NCBI GenBank assembly: GCA_001940645.1
Contig: MDVS01000132.1
Location: 1-24,069, forward strand
Direction: 5' to 3'
Length of the DNA stretch: 24,069 nt
DNA from: Candidatus Heimdallarchaeota archaeon LC_3
Lineage (GTDB): Archaea > Asgardarchaeota > Heimdallarchaeia > Hodarchaeales > LC-3
The position numbers and the translations under genes were made by a program. Under the pieces are notes generated by a model, which ran no database searches, had not been told where the DNA came from, and saw only the letters and a list, made by a program, of their open reading frames with translations. Of this stretch, positions 8,404 through 15,374 are shown piece by piece (position 1 is the stretch's first letter; every line of letters starts with the position of its first letter).

Positions 8404-8796
8404 GTGTCTGACGACATCACTGATAAGTTAACTCAGATTGAAACTATTCTTAATGATTGCAAAACCCGTATCAGTGATATTCAGGGATTGTTACTAGTTT
8501 CAAGAGAAGGTCTTCCTATCGCAGCTAGTCTAAGCGCATCTGGAGATACCGATGAGGATAGATTATCAGCTATGACTGCGGCGGCTTTGAATCTCGCAGA
8601 ACGTGTAGTAGTCGAATTGAATAAGGGAAATTTAAAAGAAATGACTGTCAAAGGGGATGCAGGGTTAGTTATCATAATTCAAGTTGGAGAACAGGCAGTA
8701 TTAACTGGTACAACCCTATCAGAAGCTAGACTTGGATTGATTCTGTTAGAAATGAAACGAACTGCAAAATCGATAAATCTAATAATGGAAGATTAA
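8404..8796 (+). CDS. Roadblock/LC7 domain protein
   Basis: 130 residues, one domain filling the protein. The order helix (4-24), strand (QGLLLVSREGLPIAAS, 27-42), long helix (50-74), then strands (MTVKGDAGLVIIIQVGEQAVLTGTT) and a final helix (LGLILLEMKRTAKSINLI) is the Roadblock/LC7/MglB fold. Family members dimerise and bind or regulate small GTPases of the Rag/MglA/Arf type. Asgard archaea encode many of them and they are the counterpart of eukaryotic Ragulator and dynein light-chain subunits. The GTPase partner is not in the window. The start is GTG 8404 with AGAGGA about eight bases upstream. It is monocistronic, with a 740-bp gap before it and 361 bp after. Confidence 0.9.
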   Translation: MSDDITDKLTQIETILNDCKTRISDIQGLLLVSREGLPIAASLSASGDTDEDRLSAMTAAALNLAERVVVELNKGNLKEMTVKGDAGLVIIIQVGEQAVLTGTTLSEARLGLILLEMKRTAKSINLIMED

Positions 8797-9157
8797 TTAT
8801 TAATTATTTTTTGTATAATACTTAGTAATCTTACTGTTTTAGTGCTTGAATTAATAAAAGAATCTTTTTTATTCTGTGTTAAATAAGTTAAAATGTGTGT
8901 AGTCTATTTTCATTTTTTTCTTTTCATTTTTTGGTGATATATGTAGTAGAGTAATAGGAATCCATTTAAATTATTTTTTACTATAAAATGAAAAAGAAAG
9001 CAAGAAATTAGAAAAGAAATTAGATCAATATTAATTGTTAATTTCTCTTAGTATTAATTATATATGTAAATAAAATTATCCCGTTCTTTAATTGCGGAAT
9101 ACTTTGAGAAACATTATCTAATTCCTCCGTAAACATTATAAAGGAGATTATTCAAAA
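8797..9157. promoter_or_regulatory. 361-bp gap, probable promoter of AMP phosphorylase paralogue 1
   Basis: No gene is seen. A TTTTCATTTT tract near 8910 and AAAATGAAAA near 8985 can pair. A TATA-like AATTATATATG lies near 9056-9066. The last bases hold GGAGAT, nine bases before the ATG at 9158. Confidence 0.35.
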
Positions 9158-10654
9158 ATGAAATTAAAAATTCAATATATAGATATAGATTTAGATGTCT
9201 TAATTATTAGCAGTAAAGACGCTAGTAAATTGGAAATATTAGCTTCCTCAATTATTAAATTAACCTCGGGAGAGAAGAATTTATCAGGGAGAGTTATAAA
9301 AACATCACAAGTGGTAATTCCAGGAGTAATAGGAATACCATCTTCAATGACTGGAATTTTTGCACCAGATGAAATAGTAGACGTAGTATCAATTCATTCA
9401 CCAGAAAACAAAAGAATAATAGATAAATTTTTGAAAAGTAATATGTCTTTATCCGAAGAGGAAATAAAATCTTTAGTTACAGGAATTTCTAATGACAGTC
9501 TTACACCAATACAGACAACAGCATTTATGCTTTACCATCACTTTAAACAAGTCGATATTAAAGAAGTTGAAATGCTTGCGAAATCATTTGCAGATTCTGG
9601 TAATAGAATAACTTGGAAATCTCCTGCATATGACAAACATAGTATAGGGGGAGTACCAGGGAACAAAGTAAGTTTGTTAATTGTACCGATACTGGCAGCT
9701 GCTGGATTATTAACACCAAAAACATCCACAAAAGCAATTACTAGTGCTTCAGGTACTGTTGATACAATGGGGGTATTAGCTGAAGTCGATTTTACACCAG
9801 ATGAAGTAATGGAAATTGCTAATAAAACCAAAGGAATAATAATAAGTGGAGAAAAATTAGGAATTGCTCCTACAATTGATAAAGTTATAACAAATGCAGG
9901 ATATCCTTTAGGACTCGATCCACCATCGTTAATACTTGCAGGAGTAATATCAAAAAAGATAGCAATGGGAATAGACTTCATGGTGTTAGATATTCCGGTC
10001 GGAAAAGGTACGAAATTCGTTGAGTCTGATGGAAGAGTGTTTGGAAGAACTTTTGTAGATTTAGCACATGCCGTAGGAATTAGTGCCAAATGTGGAATCA
10101 CTTACGGCGATGTTCCGGTTGGTCATACAATTGGTCCAGCATTAGAAGCTCGTGAAGGTTTATCAACATTGATTGATCCTTCTTCTGGTCCAAATTCACT
10201 TATTGAAAAATCTACTTCTTTAGCGGGGCTAGTAATAGAATTAGCGGGCATTGCAAACCGTGGTCAGGGCCAATCAGTGGCTGATGACATTCTAAGATCT
10301 GGAAAAGCATATAAAAAGATGAAAGAAATAATTGAAGCACAAGGTGGTGATCCTAATATTAAACCTGATGACATCGAACTTGGTAGCTATACAATGGATA
10401 TCGTGGCTCCAGCAAACGGTTGGGTAATTGAAATAAAAAACAGAGCATTAACTCAAATTGCCAGAGCATCTGGTGCACCAGAACATCCAGGTGCAGGAAT
10501 TCACTTACTAACAAAGAAAGAATCTGTTAAAAAAGGAGAGCTAGTAGCAAGAATATATGCACATTCAGAGCACGCTTTAGAAGAAGTACGTGCTCAAGTA
10601 GCTAAACTCCAACCAATTGTTATTGAAGGATTACTATTAGGAACAATAAGCTAA
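9158..10654 (+). CDS. AMP phosphorylase/thymidine phosphorylase-like protein, divergent paralogue 1
   Basis: 498 residues, the length of archaeal AMP phosphorylase, which splits AMP (also CMP/UMP) with phosphate into base and ribose-1,5-bisphosphate. An N-terminal ~85-residue barrel precedes the pyrimidine-phosphorylase core. The phosphate-binding loop KHSIGGVPGNK is at 160-170, TSASGT at 195-200, the glycine-rich PVGHTIGPALEAREG tract downstream, and the C-terminal SGAPEHPGAGI is kept. Two places differ from the other paralogue: the conserved Glu after DTM is Gly (DTMG, 202-205), and the WGG...APADD stretch is SGEKLGIAPTID (230-241). These lie where the substrate base and ribose are held in the family, so substrate use may have shifted. 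AAAGGAGAT lies upstream of the ATG. The next gene is thioredoxin, 168 bp downstream. Confidence 0.85.
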   Translation: MKLKIQYIDIDLDVLIISSKDASKLEILASSIIKLTSGEKNLSGRVIKTSQVVIPGVIGIPSSMTGIFAPDEIVDVVSIHSPENKRIIDKFLKSNMSLSEEEIKSLVTGISNDSLTPIQTTAFMLYHHFKQVDIKEVEMLAKSFADSGNRITWKSPAYDKHSIGGVPGNKVSLLIVPILAAAGLLTPKTSTKAITSASGTVDTMGVLAEVDFTPDEVMEIANKTKGIIISGEKLGIAPTIDKVITNAGYPLGLDPPSLILAGVISKKIAMGIDFMVLDIPVGKGTKFVESDGRVFGRTFVDLAHAVGISAKCGITYGDVPVGHTIGPALEAREGLSTLIDPSSGPNSLIEKSTSLAGLVIELAGIANRGQGQSVADDILRSGKAYKKMKEIIEAQGGDPNIKPDDIELGSYTMDIVAPANGWVIEIKNRALTQIARASGAPEHPGAGIHLLTKKESVKKGELVARIYAHSEHALEEVRAQVAKLQPIVIEGLLLGTIS

Positions 10655-10676
10655 AAACTCTGCTAAGATAAATATC

Positions 10677-10693
10677 TTTTTTCAAAATTTTTT
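10677..10693 (+). terminator. Double T-run terminator
   Basis: Two runs of six T (10677-10682 and 10688-10693) start 23 bases after the AMP phosphorylase stop. They suggest that the thioredoxin gene has its own promoter. Confidence 0.4.
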
Positions 10694-10701
10694 ATTTCTG
10701 T

Positions 10702-10709
10702 AGGTAATT
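10702..10709. promoter_or_regulatory. AGGTAATT motif upstream of thioredoxin
   Basis: The same octamer as at 4618, 5961, 6074 and 6104, here 114 bp before the thioredoxin ATG. Confidence 0.25.
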
Positions 10710-10822
10710 GAATAAATACCAACATTTTAATAAATAAATAACTTATTGTTATATATAAGTGATTTTTTTAAAAGAAATTATTTAACCTAATATATCCAAA
10801 TCACATTCGAGATGACTTATAG

Positions 10823-11218
10823 ATGCAAATTATTGAAATGAAAGATATCGACGACTGGAAACAGACAATTGAGAAAAACAAAATTGTTATAACGGATTTT
10901 TGGGCAGGATGGTGTAGACCTTGTTTAATGCTTGGTGATACAATGAAAAAAATGGCTAAAGAAGACGAAGGGAAATTGGAAAAGATTGTTATTGCAAAAA
11001 TTGATACAGAAGCAAATGAGTTTAAACAATTATCTCAAGAATTACAAATCACTTCGATTCCAAGCATGTTTGTTTATTTAAATGGAAAACAATTAATATT
11101 TCAAACAGGTGATGGAAAAATAGACAGGATTATGGGAGCTCTTCCGAGAACAAATTTAGAAAAATTATTTGAAACTTTAATTACTGAATCTGAAAAAACA
11201 GTTGAAGCTACCAACTGA
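10823..11218 (+). CDS. Thioredoxin
   Basis: 131 residues, a single thioredoxin fold with no signal peptide, so cytoplasmic. The active site is WCRPC (W30, C31, C34), preceded by the strand VITDFWAG; VIAKIDTEAN and the cis-proline in ITSIPSMFVYLNG (P80) are in the right places. The middle residues RP instead of GP are a common variant. It reduces protein disulphides, fed by a thioredoxin reductase not seen here. About 15 extra residues extend past the last helix. The gene sits 168 bp after AMP phosphorylase and 59 bp before the methyltransferase, so co-transcription with the latter is likely. No strong ribosome-binding site is visible before ATG 10823. Confidence 0.92.
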   Translation: MQIIEMKDIDDWKQTIEKNKIVITDFWAGWCRPCLMLGDTMKKMAKEDEGKLEKIVIAKIDTEANEFKQLSQELQITSIPSMFVYLNGKQLIFQTGDGKIDRIMGALPRTNLEKLFETLITESEKTVEATN

Positions 11219-11277
11219 TATAGATTTTAAAATCGCATATATATTACAAGTCCTTTAAAGAGGACTCTCTTTTAATA

Positions 11278-11979
11278 ATGTATGGTGATTTCTTGCTAAA
11301 AAATTCGATTGAAAAACAAAGTAAAATAAAATTACTTTTTGAAAAACAACATTATCATATTCTTGCTCTTTTCATTTTACTCGTCTTTATTTATATCCTT
11401 AGTACCTTGAAAGGAAGCTTAAGTGGAACTTTTATGGGTATTTCAACATCAAGCTGGTTTATATTATCAATTTTATCACAAATTATACATCAGTTTTATG
11501 TTTGGTTGTTTTGGAGGATACAACTTTACTACAATAAGTTTGAAGAAATCGGATTCAAAATTTATGTAATAGGCTTCTTCATATTATTTATCGCACGTTT
11601 TTTCACGATATTGTTTTTAGCTACTTCAAATTCAAACTCATTAGTAGAATTCCAACTGATACTTTGGATTATTGCAATTATTATTACATTCCCATCAATA
11701 TATACATTCTACTCCGTCAAACATTATTTCGGAGCACTTAGAGCTAGTGGAGCTGACCATTTTGATTCTTCTTATTGGAATAAACCAATGGTAAAAGAAG
11801 GAATCTTCAAATATACAAATAACGGAATGTATTGGTTTGGTTTGTTAGTACTTTGGATACCCGGATTGGTTTTTACATCCCTAGCTGCCTTAGAAGTAGC
11901 CTTATTTACTCACTTGTACATTTGGGTGCATTACTTTACTGTTGAAAAACCTGATATGAATCGAATTTATAAAAAATGA
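11278..11979 (+). CDS. PEMT/ICMT-type integral membrane methyltransferase
   Basis: 233 residues with about five membrane segments (27-45, 60-82, 93-115, 124-147, 184-215). The C-terminal third carries the phospholipid methyltransferase/isoprenylcysteine methyltransferase pattern: YFGALRASGADHF (150-162), KEGIFKYTNNGMYWFG (173-188) and the tail VEKPDMNRIY (222-231). These form the SAM-binding end of the PF04191-like family. Known members methylate phosphatidylethanolamine or prenylated cysteine. An archaeal enzyme could act on an ether-lipid head group or another membrane substrate; this is inferred. The gene follows thioredoxin by 59 bp and ends 13 bp from the convergent surface-protein gene. 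The start ATG 11278 is plausible, with GAGGA about 17 bases upstream. Confidence 0.7.
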   Translation: MYGDFLLKNSIEKQSKIKLLFEKQHYHILALFILLVFIYILSTLKGSLSGTFMGISTSSWFILSILSQIIHQFYVWLFWRIQLYYNKFEEIGFKIYVIGFFILFIARFFTILFLATSNSNSLVEFQLILWIIAIIITFPSIYTFYSVKHYFGALRASGADHFDSSYWNKPMVKEGIFKYTNNGMYWFGLLVLWIPGLVFTSLAALEVALFTHLYIWVHYFTVEKPDMNRIYKK

Positions 11980-11992
11980 AAATAATCATTGT

Positions 11993-13516
11993 CTAAAGAT
12001 CGTTTAAAGAATTATTTTCTTCTTTTTCAAGTTCTTTGAGCTCTAATAGTAAGTTATAGTCATCTAGTGTGTTGACAAGTAATTTTTTGGCTTCTAAGAA
12101 TATATTATAATCATCAAAATTTCCTTCATTCATCAATATTGCAGTCGGATAATCAGGAGCATTAACTTTGGTGATCAGATTATTTCTTTTTTTTATTTCT
12201 AATTTAATATAAATAAATGAACTTATTGAAAATATAGCAGAAATTACTGAAATCAATAAAAAATGGAAAATACTTAGAGATATCAGTGGAACATCCCAAA
12301 AAATATTTGATTTAGTATTTGCTAAAAATTCTTCGTAGTTTGAGACCCAATCTCCATCAAGATCTTGATTAGAATCATATAAAAGAATATTTAATCCATT
12401 CTCGAATTCATAAAGATCATTTATTCCATCTCCGTCTGTATCAGCATTTGAGGGTGAAGATCCTATTTCCCTTTCTTCAATATTCGTCAAACCATCATTA
12501 TCATCATCATATAAAGCATCATCTACAAAGGGATTAAGTCCATTTTCTATTTCATATTCATCTGATAACCCATCATTATCCATATCACTAATAGAAGAGT
12601 TATTTGTTGTTATTTTTACAGGAGAATGGTCAAAATTTCCATTAGTTACTTCATAGGATCCAATTTCATCCCAATCATCCCAATAATTATGTTTAAATAA
12701 GTTGAATTTCCCAAAATCAATTACTTGCCTTCCATTTCCAATAAATGAATTATTTGAAAAATAATTATTGTCAGAAATTCCATTAATTTCAACTCCCGCT
12801 ATAAAGTTGTTCTCAATAGTGTTATTAAGAATTAAATTGTTTGAATTTTTTGTACCTTGAACTAGCCCATCATCATTTGTCAAACTAATCCCAAATGAAT
12901 TTTGATATATTCGGTTATTAAGAATCGTGTTATTATTCGAAGAATTTCCTATCCAAATACCAACATCACTGCTAGTTACAATATTAGTCGTTATAATGTT
13001 AAAATCAGTGTTTAATTCTAGACGAATACCAACAGGATTATTATTTAAAACGTTGTTTGTTACAATAATATTTTCAGAGGTATAAAGAGAAATCCCATTA
13101 CCTGTATCTACGATATAATTATCATTAATTATTCCAAATTTAGAGTTCCAAATAGAAATCCCCCATCCTGCTAAATTTCCTCCATTTAGATAATTATTTG
13201 CAACTTGGAAGTAAACTTTGACATCAGCAACTCTAATCAGATCAATCAATATCTCGGTTTGGGTTATATTAACTCCTTCTATCCTATAAGGATCATCCGA
13301 CCTCTCTGAACCGGGAAAACCAAAATTACTAAAATCTTCGTTGGAATTAATATTAATTGGTTCAGAGATTTGGTACAAACCTGATTGTAAAATCTTAGTT
13401 TCAATTTGATATTTCGGTAATTCAGTTTGATTTTCATTAATTTGGAAGTAATTTGGAGTATAAATTGAGTTAATCGCTATGAAAAAGATCAGAATAGAAA
13501 AATATTTATTTTTTAT
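11993..13516 (-). CDS. NosD-like beta-helix surface protein with calcium-binding repeats; likely AUA start
   Basis: The frame gives 461 residues from TTG 13378, but it stays open upstream and encodes a convincing signal sequence (KNKYFSILIFFIAINS) beginning at an ATA codon, 13516-13514, with AGGGG eight bases before it; no ATG, GTG or TTG is available there. From that start (507 aa): signal peptide 1-~20; right-handed parallel beta-helix with NosD/PbH1-type repeats ~110-270, closed by HNYWDDWDE; three thrombospondin-3/EF-like Asp-rich repeats (DMDNDGLSD, DDDNDGLTN, DTDGDGIND, plus DLDGDW) ~310-395, likely binding calcium; one membrane segment ~408-437; and a ~70-residue cytoplasmic tail with a doubled DDYNxxLExKxL unit. 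This is a cell-surface anchored protein with an intracellular tail, possibly adhesive or carbohydrate-binding. Confidence 0.8.
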   Translation of the reverse strand: MKNKYFSILIFFIAINSIYTPNYFQINENQTELPKYQIETKILQSGLYQISEPININSNEDFSNFGFPGSERSDDPYRIEGVNITQTEILIDLIRVADVKVYFQVANNYLNGGNLAGWGISIWNSKFGIINDNYIVDTGNGISLYTSENIIVTNNVLNNNPVGIRLELNTDFNIITTNIVTSSDVGIWIGNSSNNNTILNNRIYQNSFGISLTNDDGLVQGTKNSNNLILNNTIENNFIAGVEINGISDNNYFSNNSFIGNGRQVIDFGKFNLFKHNYWDDWDEIGSYEVTNGNFDHSPVKITTNNSSISDMDNDGLSDEYEIENGLNPFVDDALYDDDNDGLTNIEEREIGSSPSNADTDGDGINDLYEFENGLNILLYDSNQDLDGDWVSNYEEFLANTKSNIFWDVPLISLSIFHFLLISVISAIFSISSFIYIKLEIKKRNNLITKVNAPDYPTAILMNEGNFDDYNIFLEAKKLLVNTLDDYNLLLELKELEKEENNSLNDL

Positions 13517-13524
13517 TAGAAAAA

Positions 13525-13529
13525 CCCCT
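13525..13529 (-). promoter_or_regulatory. AGGGG ribosome-binding site that points to an AUA start
   Basis: On the minus strand AGGGG ends eight bases before ATA (13516-13514), which opens a perfect signal-peptide frame. The internal TTG at 13378 lies after this hydrophobic stretch, so it would make an unexported protein. Confidence 0.5.
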
Positions 13530-13613
13530 AAAAAATTCTGAATTTCGTTAATGAGAGATTTCTATTTTTTCTCTTTTATAAATTATGACAGGTCAAAATT
13601 AAGGTCTTAAAGT

Positions 13614-13620
13614 AAAAAAA
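13614..13620 (-). terminator. T-run terminator of AMP phosphorylase paralogue 2
   Basis: Seven A on the plus strand, 22 bases beyond the stop of the minus-strand gene. Confidence 0.35.
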
Positions 13621-13641
13621 GGAAGAGATTATTTCGATAAA

Positions 13642-15183
13642 CTAAATTCGTCCTAGTAACATTCCTTCTATGGTTACTGGTTGACTTTTTGCAACAACTG
13701 CCTCTACATCTCTCAATCTTTGTTCAGTTTCTGCGTGAACTCGAAAAACTGCCTCACCTGCTTTAACTGCTTGTTTTTTCCTTAAAAATTCTATTCCTGC
13801 TCCTTTTACTGTAGGTGCTCCAGCAGATTTAGCAATTCTAGTAATGATTGTATTATCTATTTCAACAATCCATCCATTAGTCGGAGCAATATATTCGAAA
13901 GTATATTCGCCAACCGGTATTTCTTCAGGTTTTATATTAGGATCTGCTTCTTGAGCTTCCATTATTTCTTTCATTTTTGAATAGGCATCTCCTTTATATA
14001 AAATATCTCTTGCTTTCGCTTGACCTTGGCCACGTAAAGCTTTGCCCATCATTTCAAGTAAAATTCCTGCTAAAGTAGTTGATTTTTCTATTAAAGAATT
14101 GGAAGCTTCTTTAGGATTTATTAATGCATCTAAAGCTTCTCTCGCTTCTAGTGCTGGTCCAATATTGTGACCTACTGGACTTGAACCGTAGGTGATCCCA
14201 CATTCTACTCTAATATCTAATCTCCTGCCAAGTTCGCCAAAAGATCTAGATAATACTTGTGCTTCAGCCAGAGTTTCAACTTTACAACCTTTTCCGGTAG
14301 GCATATCTAAAACAAGAGTTTCTATACCAAAAGCTTTCTTTTTTGCCATAATAGAGGCCATCATCATGCTTCTCGGATTGATTCCTAAAGGAAATTCAAC
14401 ATCATTAATTAAAATATCATCAGCTGGTGCCAAATTTAGAGCACCCCCCCAGCAAATCATTCCATTGGTTTTAGAAGTTATATCAATTATTTCATCAGGT
14501 TGAAAAGATACTCGGCATCCTAAGGCCTCCATTGTATCTCCAGTTCCAGACGCAGAGGTGATAGCTCTACTGGAAGTTTTGGGGATTAATAATCCAGCGG
14601 CCGCTACTATAGGCACAAGAAGCAAACTAACTTTATTGCCTGGTACTCCTCCTAAACTATGTTTATCACATGCTATGCCTTGAAAATCTACGGTATCACC
14701 TGTATCAGCAATAGCACGACATAAAAATTCAATTTCATCCATAGAATAATCTTGAAAGTACTGAGACAAAATTAGAGCGCTTTTTTCTAATTCATTCAAT
14801 CGGCCACTCGTAATATCCGAAACAATGGTATCTAATTCCGGTTTTATAAATGGTGAATTACTTTTCATTCGTTTTTTAATAAAATTATATGAATCAGGTG
14901 GAAATCGAATCTCCAGTCTAGCAGAAAGTTTTTTTCCATTTGCTGTTTTTAATTTCTTTTTCATTGCTTTTGTTAGTCCAATTTCACCTTTTTTATAGCT
15001 CGGTATCACTACCAACTCAGAAACATAAATTTCTTGATTAATTGATTTAGTTTTTGTTTTCGGAGACAAAACTAAGTGCTTTCTTGAAAGTGATCCTATT
15101 TTATTATAATCTTCTTGAGATACAGCTGCAATTCTATCTGGAAATGCATCTATTTCGTTAACAGTTAAGGTTAATTCAGTCAA
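13642..15183 (-). CDS. deoA: AMP phosphorylase, paralogue 2 (canonical motifs)
   Basis: 513 residues from TTG 15183; an ATG five codons upstream (15198) also exists, but the best ribosome-binding site, GGAGG at 15196-15192, overlaps that ATG and lies eight bases before TTG, so TTG is preferred. All archaeal AMP phosphorylase marks are present (518-residue numbering): DKHSLGGVPGNK (178-189), AITSASGTGDTME (212-224), the substrate tract CWGGALNLAPADD (249-261), PVGHNIGPALEARE and SAGAPTVKGAGI. It converts AMP and phosphate to adenine and ribose-1,5-bisphosphate, the entry to the archaeal AMP-RuBisCO route; those partner genes are not here. It is a divergent duplicate of the gene at 9158, in the opposite orientation 3 kb away. 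A T-run follows the stop. Confidence 0.9.
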   Translation of the reverse strand: MTELTLTVNEIDAFPDRIAAVSQEDYNKIGSLSRKHLVLSPKTKTKSINQEIYVSELVVIPSYKKGEIGLTKAMKKKLKTANGKKLSARLEIRFPPDSYNFIKKRMKSNSPFIKPELDTIVSDITSGRLNELEKSALILSQYFQDYSMDEIEFLCRAIADTGDTVDFQGIACDKHSLGGVPGNKVSLLLVPIVAAAGLLIPKTSSRAITSASGTGDTMEALGCRVSFQPDEIIDITSKTNGMICWGGALNLAPADDILINDVEFPLGINPRSMMMASIMAKKKAFGIETLVLDMPTGKGCKVETLAEAQVLSRSFGELGRRLDIRVECGITYGSSPVGHNIGPALEAREALDALINPKEASNSLIEKSTTLAGILLEMMGKALRGQGQAKARDILYKGDAYSKMKEIMEAQEADPNIKPEEIPVGEYTFEYIAPTNGWIVEIDNTIITRIAKSAGAPTVKGAGIEFLRKKQAVKAGEAVFRVHAETEQRLRDVEAVVAKSQPVTIEGMLLGRI

Positions 15184-15191
15184 TTTATTTT

Positions 15192-15196
15192 CCTCC
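15192..15196 (-). promoter_or_regulatory. GGAGG ribosome-binding site deciding TTG start
   Basis: A perfect Shine-Dalgarno whose first G is the last base of the upstream ATG (15198-15196). With an 8-base spacer it selects TTG 15183. Confidence 0.5.
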
Positions 15197-15352
15197 ATAG
15201 CTAATAAACGTATTTGGAATTAATTATAATTATTTGTCTAACTTACGGAGTTATAAGTAATTTTTTAAGAGTTTAATAGTAAACGCATAAAATGATAAAA
15301 CTCTTTTGGTGCAAACACCCTAGATTACAAGAAAAAGTGATAAAAATTGCTG

Positions 15353-15361
15353 AAAAAAAAA
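15353..15361 (-). terminator. T-run terminator of uvrA
   Basis: Nine A on the plus strand starting 13 bases beyond the uvrA stop. Confidence 0.45.
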
Positions 15362-15374
15362 TGTAAAAATATTA

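Noticed and set aside
9538..10101. 187-codon antisense ORF inside AMP phosphorylase paralogue 1
   Set aside because: It lies fully inside a well-supported enzyme gene; the translation is a mirror of conserved codons and lacks its own ribosome-binding site.
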